Under the pieces are notes generated by a model. The model made no database searches and was not told the origin of the DNA. It saw only the letters and a list, made by a program, of their open reading frames with translations. Shown here piece after piece: positions 1 through 9,176 of a stretch of DNA of 13,253 bases (within the stretch, counting starts at the first letter, position 1; every line of letters starts with the position of its first letter). A program made the translations under genes and the position numbers. The stretch is taken from contig JBBHKE010001156.1 of assembly GCA_037447655.1 (NCBI GenBank), positions 1-13,253 of the forward strand, read 5' to 3'. Source of the DNA: Zygnema cylindricum. Its lineage: Eukaryota; Streptophyta; Zygnematophyceae; Zygnematales; Zygnemataceae.

Positions 1-3000
1 AGTTCGTCGCGACATTTGAATGGGAAACCGATGCAGCTCAACAGCTCAACGGGGCGAAATCAGGACGTGCTCTGTGTGGATCAGCTCATCAATGCGCTAG
101 TTGGGCTTCTGGCAGAGGCAGCTGCGTCAACAACTTTATTCACACAGGTTTGGAATCGCGTTAAATTTTGTTGTGTGTGCGTGATTCAGGTTCAGAAATT
201 TTCTTGTCTGTAGTCCCTTGTGTTTATAATGTTCTTAAGGTACTTTGTACCAATGCAACATTATGGCTTGGATGGAGTGGAATTTGACTCCTTTGCCCGA
301 GTTTGCTTTGTCTCTGATGTGAACCTTGCGGATCTCTTGTGGTGCAGCAATACTTTGGCATTTTCTGTGAATATGCTATGTTAGGCCAGCCACAACGACA
401 TAGCCTTCTGGTCAAACGTGTCGTCCCTCTGTGGGTAAGATAGCTGCAGATCTATACCGACTTTGTTATTTTTCTGCTGAAAGTGTGATTGCAGCTGATG
501 TTTTCTGCAACAAGATAAATTTCTAAGCCCAGTGGTTCATGAGTGTGCTTGGATGTTCACTGCCTGCTATTACATAGAAAGAAGACTGCCTGTTTGTATG
601 AGGATTTGGTAATGTTGTGAAAATCGTTGATACGGACCAACCTTCGTGGCATACGAGATAGAATAGAGTAGATTAGAAAAGAATAGAATAGAGTTGAGTG
701 TGATCCACTGATTTACACCTGATAGGAATCATTTACTTTGTCGTTGCTATCCATGCTTTCTCTTTAACCTTTTGCTTGACCGAGTTTTATCTTTTTGGGT
801 GGCAGGTTGAGTTTGCTTGCAGAATAGGAGCTGCCATTGCACATAAGTTAGACCTAGCAGGCCTCCATTCGACAGTGTCTCTTTTGGTTCGCAGTTGCGA
901 CATTGTTAAGTATTATGGTATGCTTTTTTTTTCTACCCAGATTTTTGCACAATTGTATGTGTTCTAACTGGTCTGAAATGATTTGTTACAATGTAGGCCA
1001 ATATTCTCTGATGTATGTGTCCTATTTCCATGATTTGAACTAGTAAATGAGATTAGCATTGAAAGAGAAAGTGGAATCTGTGAGTCTCGTAGGGGATGCC
1101 AACGTGATAATTTTTTACCATTGTGTAGGGAGGAGATTCGGCAGTTACTTTTACCTAGCATAAACAAGTGAATGAGATTAGTGTTGCAAAGAGAAAATGG
1201 AATCTGTGAGTCTTGTATAAGATGCCAACATGATAAGTTTCTACTGTTGTGTAGTGGGGAGATTCAGCAGTTACTTCGGTTCGGCTGGTAATCATTTACC
1301 TATAAAAGGAAATGCTCAAGTATGGCGTAATTTTTCCATCTGTGATAATTTTCATTCTATGTACGTAGTTTGTTGTATCGGTTTAAGAACTCTCATCAAC
1401 GTTTTCTGTTTATGTTGGGTAGATATGCAGGACGTGATTACTGCCGATGATGGGGACGACGGCGATTTAAGAACCACGGTTGTGGGTTCCAATCCTTATC
1501 CCACTGAGGGTCCTGCCTTAGGCCCTCTACCTAACGAATCATATGAATGTGTGACAAAGCAAAAGTACCTTTATCTCCTGGTGAGTGATGTTTCTGTCTT
1601 TCACAGCCTAACAATCATCATCATTGGTCCGTCTGCCCTGTTTCCATGTCTTCTCTTTGCCCGGCAATGCGGGGTGTGAAGCAGTAAACTTTCCCTTATA
1701 CTCAAAAAAATTGACCTTTTAGGAGCATGTTAGGGGTGAGCTGTGCAGTTCTTATCTCATAACTTCTTGCTGATAAACAGCCTAGACTGAAGCTTGTTTA
1801 GTGCAGTATGAATTGTATATGATTGATTATGGCAACTGTTTGTGTGTTGTGGAAGTGTGGTTTTGGCCACATTTCTCGAGCGACAATATGTCTTCTTTGT
1901 GTTCATTACCCAGCTTGCTTCATTTTTGCTCAAAGAGAGCACCAGCGAAGACTCCTCAACTAATTGGTACCTTTACTAATAAGTATTCTGTTGAACTTAT
2001 ATAAAAGCAAATGGATATGCTAAAAACCTGATTGCTTATTCTTCTTTTTGTTGTATCTCCTTTTTTCTACTCGTTGCAGGTCGAGACTGCTGCTGATCAG
2101 GAGCAGGTCATAAGCTTGCTTGAGTTTTTGAGCTGGCAGAACCAGCAATATTCTTCGGTGGGATAGTTCTTCCATAACCACTCTTAATGCTTGTATGAGG
2201 TGTTTTTCCATCGGATTTTTTTAAAACAAAACCATTTTGTTTTGTGAAAGCAGCAAACATCGCTGTCCAACTTTCATAGGGATTTAGGAAAGGTATGTGG
2301 GCCATCTTTCTGACTTTTTTGCCAGACAAGCCTGTGATGCATTTTGACAGGATGTATTGGCGATCACTATGAATACGTTGCGAAGAAGCAATGGACCAGA
2401 ATTGCGGCACATTTTGAACTTACTGCTTCGGCTTATTGTGATTGAAGACGCCCTCAAAATAGTACGATTCTTCCAAGCTTCTGATATGATCTTACTGCAT
2501 AGCTACCGCCTTTTATTCCATGGTTTTATTTCTGAAATATTTTCTCTTTGGGCATGCTTGTTTCCTTTCAGACTACCAGTTCATCACGTCTGTAATGGTT
2601 GCTGACTGCTAATCCAATCAGTTTATGCAATTCAGTGTGGGACCTTGCATGGGTCGTTCATGAGCAGTATGGTGAGTGTTTGTTTTTATGCCCCTTATTC
2701 AAATGTTGTGTTGATCGTTTAGCTAAATGTATCCCATTTTTTTCTGGTTTTTTTTTGTTGTTTTGTTTTAATGCAGCACCGTCAAAGAGCTGTTCTCCAA
2801 GGAAACGAAATTTTCAGACCCCCAATGGGTGTTTTGGAGATGCTTGTAGCAAAAGTAAGTGTTCGATAGCCTGGTGGGTTTGCAAGTTGATTAATTTTTC
2901 TCTCTCACTTCCTATTTCTGTTTCTGCAATAGATTTTGACACATTCTACACACTAATCTCTACTTCGTTTCATGAAAATGGTAGACTATTAGGCAAGTTT

Positions 3001-3364
3001 GCAGTCTTAAGCCTTGAAAGTTTGCGCCGCGAATTAATCCCATATCGATATTTATTTCACTGTATTGGGCTTTTCGCAGCATTTATCGTACCAAAAACGC
3101 TACGCTTTGGTAAAGTTTGTCATTCGACTAGCTCGTCTCAGCCCCTTTGCTCGAACTTGTGTGGCGAGTAAGAGGCACGACTGGAAAAGGATTGTGGAGT
3201 GGCTTCAAGACGAAGTTGTAGCGACCACTTCTCACAGTCCAATATCAGCAACGGCTCCCTCAAACGATGATTTCGGTAGCCCCACAAACTACTTGCGAAG
3301 GACACCCTCGTTGGAGAACACACTATCTGTCGCACGAACCCTTCTCAACGCCATGCAACCATGA
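1..3364 (+). CDS. C-terminal part of a USP9X/FAF-type ubiquitin-specific protease (partial, 8 exons)
   Basis: Probable exons are 1-147, 348-434, 806-917, 1423-1580, 2080-2157, 2351-2461, 2777-2854 and 3080-3364. They join in frame into 351 residues plus TGA, open at the left edge. All introns are GT-AG; the donors at 148 (GTTTGG), 2158 (GTGGGA) and 2462 (GTACGA) are weak. The joined protein lines up almost without gaps with what I recall of the human USP9X C-terminus: a QYF...YA.LG block, the VVSxLIRxC-like block (ours TVSLLVRSC), the WENPQFSS-like block (ours WQNQQYSS), an IED helix, YQKR, and VEWLGDEL-like VEWLQDEV. Family knowledge: these are very large deubiquitinases that remove ubiquitin from many substrates. 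This segment is the helical tail after the catalytic USP domain, whose Cys and His boxes lie outside the window. Assignment to USP9X rather than USP24 or USP34 is inferred. The helical-repeat nature is also family knowledge. Confidence 0.72.
1041..1282 (+). repeat. Tandem duplication of about 120 bp inside an intron
   Basis: Two diverged direct copies lie within the 918-1422 intron of the USP9X-like gene: about 1041-1153 and about 1165-1279. Shared blocks in the same order are AATGAGATTAG, GGAATCTGTGAGTCT, GATGCCAAC, TTGTGTAG and GCAGTTACTT. The offset is about 123-125 bp. Neither copy has coding character. Confidence 0.85.
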
Positions 3365-3815
3365 AGCAACGGCTCCTGCTTTAATCCACCTCCTTAAAAA
3401 CCATAAAAAAACCCCTTTTTTCTGGCACATGACATCATTTTTACACATATTTTCTTGTATAGCAGCTAGATCTCTGTGGCCTGGTTGGGTGAAAGGGAAC
3501 GGAGATGAGGGGACCGGAGAAGTGATTTCTCCTCGAGCTTTTGTGGTTTTAAGGAACCAGGTGTGTTCCTCCACGCGTTTTTTTTCTCTTTTCGTCTTTT
3601 TCCCAAACATGTTCTGCTCAGCTGGACAGCCGTTACGTTTTGAAGCCGGCAGGAAGTTTCCTCTCACCAGCCGGTACTTGTGGATAAGGTTCCTATATAG
3701 GATGTAGGTACATAGGACGGTTTCAATCTGTATTTTCTTGACATTTTCTCATTGTACAGTATTAAGGTGAGGCTCCTATGATATGTTGCAATAAAGCCCT
3801 GAGGAGGGGAGTAAA
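3365..3815 (+). other. Probable 3' UTR and poly(A) region of the USP9X-like gene
   Basis: The stretch after the TGA at 3362-3364 carries several T-rich runs and a canonical AATAAA at 3790-3795, about 425 nt downstream of the stop. Cleavage would be expected within roughly 10-30 nt after it. ORFs that can be read here on either strand overlap one another and show no family features. The exact end is inferred. Confidence 0.5.
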
Positions 3816-3947
3816 TTTTCTGGCTTTAGTTTTTTTCTTTTGTGAGCTGCGTTGTTTTTTTTTTTCTTTTGTATGTGTTTATGTCGGATCAAATTTGAGG
3901 CTAATGATGTCCGGCTCAATTATTGATTTTCTTGAATATGAATACAA

Positions 3948-4110
3948 CACCGTGATCGTAGGTAAATATCTTATAAGTGTACAGTTCCAAATGAAGTGGC
4001 TGTCTTTAAACTATCTGAACAGTTAATATTATTAACTCTATTTTGAGGTATGAGGGCCAAAAACACTGGCGACGATTTAGTGTTATCAATCTTAATAACA
4101 ATTCACAGTG
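3948..4110. mobile_element. MITE-like element, copy A (163 bp, degenerate)
   Basis: The right end (about 4027-4110) matches the right end of the 7394-7954 element over about 85 bp, including TTATTAA..CTATTTT, GGG.CAAAAA and the terminal AATTCACAGTG. The left end at 3948 reads CACCGTGATCGTA, a decayed inverted copy of the same terminus. TA follows on the right (4111-4112), but AA precedes on the left. It is non-coding and is best read as an old non-autonomous DNA transposon of the same family as the other two copies. Confidence 0.55.
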
Positions 4111-4111
4111 T

Positions 4112-4914
4112 AATTCTTAATTTGTCATCTGGTGTATTGGGAGCTTGTATATTTTATATTACTCTTCGAATTCCTCCTTTTTTTCATGGGGGGTTCATAG
4201 AATGACATTGTGTTCATTATGTAACAAACACAACTTGTGTCGAGGTGCCTTTCTTGAACTTCAATGGTCTCGACTATACCTGAATTTTATACTCGTGTGA
4301 CATCAACAGGTGTGACCTGTATGTCCTGAATGTGGCAAATGATGTAACACATGCATTACCATCAGCTGTGAGTGCGAGACAGAGCAAGACAGCTGGAATG
4401 GTGATACAATGATAACAGAGATCAAAAAGAATAAAGTTACAGCAAAGGCGAGCAGTAAAAGTAGAAGGTAGGTGAAATAGCTGGGTAAGGCTGGTTCAGT
4501 TTTACTCGTAAGCGATGGATAGCTAACCAAGGCTCAAAGTTTACTCCTATACCTTGCAGAAGTGACGATTAAAAAAAAGCTTGAAATTAATCAACAAATC
4601 TGAAGTAATGGTGGAATCAACCACGAATAAACAGTGAACTGACAGGCTATAGAGATGCATATCTATATATACCCACCATACGGGACAGATTACAAATACT
4701 CAAATAGTCCAAAATTCGACAAAACAAAGGTACGAAAACGATTCCCGAATTCCACACTAAGTCATCTAGCAATGGTCTATAAACTGCACAGCTGGACCAA
4801 CTGAAATCTCAAAAAACCAGCTAGGAAGTCACCTTAACCGGTCAGACTAGAGAATAAGTCAACCGGCTATGTCAGACACAGATCCAACAGGAAACCCTGG
4901 AAACCGAGGGACCA
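4112..4914. other. Intergenic stretch, nothing recognised
   Basis: Between MITE copy A and the integrase relic I see no supported coding region, RNA gene or repeat. A 75-codon minus-strand ORF (4303-4530) is Leu/Ser-rich without family features. Confidence 0.4.
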
Positions 4915-5181
4915 GATCTTTTCCGTGCTCTGTGAGGACCTCAGTAGGGCTCCTATTGCTACGAAATTCTCGATCATAATCATGATATACTGTTTCCCTC
5001 TCCTAGACTGCGAGGTCACAAGACCATAGACAGAATAGCACCTTGACGGCATGGGCTGGAGAGTGAAGAAAGGACGGAGATGGTCACGAGTGGCATAGTT
5101 CTGCAAAATTGCAGTTACATTGGCTCGCATACCCGACCACAAATATCTAGAAAGCAAAAGACTTAAAAGTGTGTTTGATCT
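4915..5181 (-). pseudogene. Decayed Ty3/gypsy retrotransposon integrase fragment
   Basis: The minus-strand frame resembles the gypsy integrase N-terminus. It has LLLSRYLWSGMR (family usually RYWWPGMR) and a relic of the HHCC zinc-binding site in which both expected Cys are replaced (NYATRDH where the family has about NCxxCDR). A FTLQPMP block and the SRRGKQYIMIMIE strand (family RGNxYIMxMIEHFS) follow. The segment that should carry the first catalytic Asp of the DD-35-E triad (WGVDLAGP-like) is shortened and lacks it. No intact remainder, LTR or polyprotein was seen nearby, so this is a dead fragment. The call rests on remembered motifs. Confidence 0.45.
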
Positions 5182-5345
5182 CGTAGTGACCAAGCTCAGT
5201 ACAGATTTTGCTCTATGGGCGATAAGCGCTCAATCAGACAAGGGACTTGTCAGTGACTTCCATCAGCCTGTAATCGGACGAAAGTTCCCCAAGCCATAAG
5301 TACTTCGTTGCCCACTTTTTCACGCGTTTGTCCTCTTTAGCGGTA

Positions 5346-5562
5346 CACCTTGAATTGTAATTAGCGTTAATGATTTTTTCACCACTGAAAACATCTTTTT
5401 TCCGTACACATTTGTCCAATTTTCAATTCAAGACCGCCATTCGTAAGCTGAGAATATTTCCTTTCAATCGCAACCGTCAGATCCACAATCCGACATTTGT
5501 GTACAGAGAAAATATGTTTTAAGAGACGAAAAAAACATTAACACTAATTACGATTCACAGTG
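5346..5562. mobile_element. MITE foldback element, copy B (217 bp) with long inverted repeats
   Basis: The ends are inverted copies of CACYKTGAATYGTAATTAG and extend to about 75-80 bp per arm (5346-5421 versus 5486-5562). Matching inner blocks include GTTAATG, AAAACAT and GTACACA. TA dinucleotides flank both ends (5344-5345 and 5563-5564), as expected of the Tc1/mariner superfamily. There is no coding capacity. Transcribed, it would form a near-complete hairpin. Confidence 0.75.
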
Positions 5563-5567
5563 TACCG

Positions 5568-6076
5568 TTCAGATGATAGTTTGTAATGACCATCACACCA
5601 CGAATCAAAAGGAAGACGGATCTTTGGAAGAGATGCGGGAGAATGTGTGAAATAGAAGAAGAAACATAGAATAGAACAGACATTGCCACTCTCATCATTT
5701 TGCGGAGCTGCTCTCTAATATCGGTTGAGCTATCCAAATCAGTATCTTAGTGTCCACATGGCTTTCATCCTACTTGTTGCTCCGTAAGGATTTCTCACCA
5801 CTTCCTCTGGAAGGAGCATTAAGACATTAGGTCGCCCCATAGGAGAAGTTGTAAACGAAGTTATTAGCAATGCCCTATCGGCTTATCTCTCTGCACTTTG
5901 GCATTTGCAGTCCCGACGCATTGTTCTCCTCGACGTCAACTCTATCTAGTGTGTACTTTACCTTTGAGAGCTTCTTCCCTATCTTCTCTCAAGGATGCCG
6001 ACGGTCATTCTTTTTCGATATTACATCATCTTAGTTAGACACGATATTTTTGATCGAACGGAATTGCTTGCCCTCG
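5568..6076. other. Intergenic stretch, nothing firmly supported
   Basis: A minus-strand frame at about 5748-5872 reads coding-like (includes GRPNVLMLLPEEVVRNPYG) but is closed by stops at both ends and matches nothing I recognise. It might be a retrotransposon relic given the integrase fragment nearby. Confidence 0.3.
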
Positions 6077-6077
6077 T

Positions 6078-6148
<71 letters not shown>

Positions 6149-6216
6149 TATATACACACACACATACATGTGTGTGTGTGCGTGCGTGCGTGCGTGCGTG
6201 CGTGCGTGTGTGTGTG
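6077..6216. repeat. Compound (CA)n-(TG)n microsatellite with mirrored halves
   Basis: About 140 bp of alternating purine-pyrimidine sequence. (CA) repeats with a few TATA and CG interruptions run from 6077 to about 6165. They switch through ACATGT (about 6166-6171) to (TG) and (TGCG/CGTG) repeats up to 6216. The two halves are roughly inverted copies, so the tract can fold back on itself. The ORFs that run through it (poly His-Thr or Cys-Val) are artefacts of the repeat. Confidence 0.95.
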
Positions 6217-6217
6217 G

Positions 6218-7391
6218 GAATCTTTTCAATCTATAGCAGCCGATTGAGATTGAGTCTGGTTCAGGTGGCTGGAGTAACTTCATCGACATATTTGGATAGT
6301 CAGGGTTTTGCATTACCTACAATCACCTCTCGTTTTTTTGTTGACAAAATCCCTTTTCCAGCCCCAATAAACCCTAATTGTAGATGAAAATCCGGTACGA
6401 TTTCACTTTTTCAATCCCTCATCGTCGACACTTATTCAAGTGCAGCAACACTTATTAGAGCAACTTGCCGCTATTGATCTCTGTCCGTTGATTTCCGAAA
6501 TCTTTCCCACAGGCAATAAAGAAATCCTGTGTTCCCTTAAGTTCGTTCCAGGTGAGGGCCCAGGTTCGTGCATGCGATTCACACCATTTTTTTGTGACTC
6601 TCCGATTGGCCGTTGAATAGTTCGCACATGCTGTACGTTTGGCTTGGCTTTGCCTCGTCTGTTGCTTCTAGGGAACCGCCACGTGTCTACAACCAACCTA
6701 TTAATGCCTAGTGTGTTCATCTGCTTCTTTACCTTTTCTTTTTTTTGCTCAAATGGAGGGAAACAAATTGCGGTACATGATTTATTACGGGTTTTAATAC
6801 CAAAGCGGTGTACATTTTCAAGTGGTAATTTTCTCATATGCTCCCACCGGAGCCCAAGTCGAGAGGTTTTCATGACCTTCAGAGTAATTAGGGTTTCCTA
6901 TACGGTGTTGGGAAGATCCTTGGTAATATGGTCCTCAGAGAGTCGACTGGGACACATATTTCTTTTTGTACGGAATTGCTTTCACACGCGGCAGCTCGGT
7001 ATGTAACAACTACTAAGGAAAGGCGATGAAGCGTATCGAGGCTGAGGAAGTTGAGGGAGAGGAGAGGAGAAGTGGGGAGAGGAGAAGAGATGGGAAAGGA
7101 GTGAATCTTTTATGTTTTCATGAGTTGTGTTGTAAGTTGGGAAGTTTTCATCATATGTATCCGTAGCTTGTTACATCCTCAATAGCTTGGATTGATATAT
7201 CGCGCTAGTTGCCGAAGTTTAGTGCTGTATTTTACGCACAAAAAGTGTAAAAGAGGCGTGTTTGCGAAGAATACATTACATTTGATCTATGATAGGAAGG
7301 ATAGTAAGATAATAAGAATAATAAGAATAACAATAATAATAGTAAAAATCATAAGAATAGTAGGCATACTAAGAAAAAATCACCGGACAAG
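6218..7391. other. Intergenic stretch, no supported gene
   Basis: Overlapping ORFs of 120-145 codons exist on both strands between 6436 and 7006, but neither shows a recognisable domain or splice context. Small features visible: an AAACCCTAA telo-box at 6369-6377 and its inverse at 6886-6894, a perfect G-box/ABRE core (GCCACGTGTC, 6678-6687), a purine-rich run at 7045-7100 and an AT-rich AATAAG-type simple repeat at 7305-7363. The G-box could belong to an unrecognised promoter. Confidence 0.5.
7305..7363. repeat. AT-rich simple repeat (AATAAG/AAT)
   Basis: Imperfect reiteration of ATAAGAAT and AATAAT units, with almost no C on the plus strand. It translates to an Ile/Arg-rich artefact. Confidence 0.8.
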
Positions 7392-7393
7392 TA

Positions 7394-7954
7394 TATTGTG
7401 AATTGCTTTTAGCGTTAATAAATAATTGGTGTTAAAAAAAAAATAGTATTATTAACCCTAATTTGGGTTCAAGGCCTTTCACCAATAACAAATTAATTAT
7501 AATTTACAGACATAACTCTAATTTATATTCATAACTCTACATTGGGTACATTTTTTCCCATAGTGTAGCCGATTTAGCTTGTGTTCACATTGTTGAAGCA
7601 TGAACATGTGAGAGAAGGTTTGCTTGTTTTTCCCCAGTGTTTATCACTGGAAATAAAATCTGAGTGCGCTTTTTTGAGACGGCCCACTCACTTTCATGTG
7701 TCGACGCCTTCATCTGACACTCTTTCGTACTCCTGTACGATTGTATGAAATAACGAGCAATTTTAGAACGGAGTAACACATTTTCTACACTACATTATTT
7801 AAAAACTGTCCAGATTAGAGTCATTAATGCTTATTAAACGATACTTATATTAACGTAAATAAACAATTAGAGTTATTAATTCTATTTTAGGTTTCAGGGT
7901 CAAAAATCGAGGGCGCCAAATTAGCGTTATTAACACTAATAGCAATTCACGGTG
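7394..7954. mobile_element. MITE-like element, copy C (561 bp)
   Basis: The left terminus (TATTGTGAATTGCTTTTAGC, 7394-7413) and the right terminus (its near-inverse ending AGCAATTCACGGTG at 7954) form inverted repeats of about 28 bp. Flanking TA pairs are at 7392-7393 and 7955-7956. Sub-terminal reiterations of TAACTCTAATT-like motifs occur at about 7449-7470, 7510-7540 and 7868-7885. The terminus is shared with copies A and B. No transposase-like ORF is visible, so the element is non-autonomous. Confidence 0.7.
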
Positions 7955-7961
7955 TACTAAA

Positions 7962-8159
7962 TTACTTCCTTGAAGAGGAAGTGGTAGTAGTTGTACTAGA
8001 AACAGTACTAGTAGTGATTGTATAGTTTGGTATAGAAGGGTCCTGGGGGCCTGGTATCAGGCCTTCAAGCTGTTTTCTTTCATAAACGTGCACTGGCTGC
8101 TCTTCAACGAGAGGCTGCTCTTCAACGAGCTCCAGTAGTGGCCTTCCTCCGAGAACCAT
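7962..8159 (-). CDS. Orphan small ORF, 65 codons, unknown function
   Basis: The ATG at 8159 sits in an ideal Kozak-like context (GCCACCATGG). The predicted peptide starts MVLGGRPLLE and contains a duplicated LVEEQP unit, which is an 18-bp tandem repeat in DNA (about 8096-8131). It continues through VYERKQLEGLIPGPQDPS and ends in a Ser/Thr-rich tail. There is no signal peptide, membrane segment or family I recognise. The stop codon lies six bases from the right TA of MITE copy C, so the insertion may have replaced the original 3' end. A 24-codon ORF (8238-8312, minus) lies upstream in the same frame, separated by stops. It could be a real small gene, one exon of a spliced gene, or chance. Confidence 0.28.
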   Translation of the reverse strand: MVLGGRPLLELVEEQPLVEEQPVHVYERKQLEGLIPGPQDPSIPNYTITTSTVSSTTTTTSSSRK

Positions 8160-8312
8160 GGTGGCTCATGACCAATCATGGCCTTTTAAATTTTACGACC
8201 ATCGTGGTTGTGGAACTTAATTTGAAAGAGTAGCTGACTAGTTGGGATGGTTTTTGGGCTTAGTCAACTTATCTGATTCATCCCCTCCTTCGAACTCAGA
8301 TGGTTTACTCAT

Positions 8313-9176
8313 CGCCACTTTGCAATATAGTTTTCCCTTTTTTGTATTTTACCCGCATACTGGTTGGACATTCCTTCCACTTTCTAAAAAGGGCTTAAGA
8401 CCTTTTCAACTTCAAATTTAGAGAGATGGGTTGGAGTAGCCAGAATTTCAGTTACCTGAACTAACACTTACTACCACCTCATATGTGGCATCATATTGCC
8501 ACATACTTTTTGAAGAAATTTTGGAAGCTGCATTAGAAGTCAGATTTCACAGTAGGTATTCATATAACATCCCATCCAATTGGATTGTTCCACATATTAG
8601 AAGATAGACATGAAATTCACATCAGACAAAGAAAGTTGGACCACAGGTTTGCGGGAAAAAACCAACGACTCTTTCCTTTATGTGCAAATACCACTAAGAT
8701 AGACACAAAAGGACCTACAAGTACTCTCAAATGAGTCTTGTGATCACTTCAGATTATATGCCGAAGGCATTGTAAAACATCCATCTTCCCCACCCAAAAA
8801 ATATACGAAACCTTACAACTCTACTTGGACTGGCATGTATGCAAAAGCTGCACCATTTGCCTTAATACCTGATAACTATTAAATTAAGCTTTAGGAAATC
8901 TGATGGGTTGTAAGAATAATACTGAGTACTGCAAGAATAATAAATCCAAACCTCTAGGCTACATACATCTTATTCTAAAAAACTATCTAAATGACCATCT
9001 CCCACACTGGAACCAGTACAGACATTAATTTAGTAGCAGAGACAGCATTCCTAGCATCTCCTAGACACAACATGATATGAGAAGATTTACCGCCAGATGG
9101 CACTTCCAAAATCAGAGAGATGAAGAAATTTCTGATTTTGAAGAAGAGCAAACCAAAAACACACGAAAACAGACGC
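8313..9176. other. Intergenic stretch / probable 3' region of the CYSTM gene, nothing else seen
   Basis: No ORF with family features occurs on either strand. A perfect 9-bp inverted repeat with a 6-bp loop (TATGTGGCA / TGCCACATA) lies at 8482-8505. The right-hand few hundred bases are presumably the 3' UTR of the minus-strand CYSTM gene, but I see no canonical AATAAA on that strand to fix its end. Confidence 0.4.

Noticed and set aside
1230-1679. 149-codon ORF as a single-exon gene
   Set aside because: Only 1423-1580 is coding-like and is bounded by a TAG acceptor and a GTGAGT donor. The rest is intron read-through.
1914-1966. Coding-looking segment with CAG before it and GTACCT after it, reading LASFLLKESTSEDS, as an extra USP9X-like exon
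   Set aside because: It is 53 nt and would break the frame into the next exon. The direct join 1580 to 2080 aligns with the animal protein without a gap.
3267-3707. 146-codon plus ORF and the overlapping 114-codon minus ORF
   Set aside because: They overlap the last USP9X-like exon in other frames and extend into its 3' UTR with no family features.
5995-6387. 130-codon ORF with His-Thr repeats
   Set aside because: It is produced by reading the CA/TG microsatellite in one frame; several frames are open for the same reason.
6436-7006. ORFs of 145 codons (minus) and 120 codons (plus) as genes
   Set aside because: They overlap on opposite strands, match no family I recognise, lack supporting splice or promoter context and sit in a repeat-rich gap.
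7026-7168. 47-codon ORF starting MKRIEAEEVEGEE
   Set aside because: Its charged sequence is a by-product of a purine-rich run. No homologue or context supports it.
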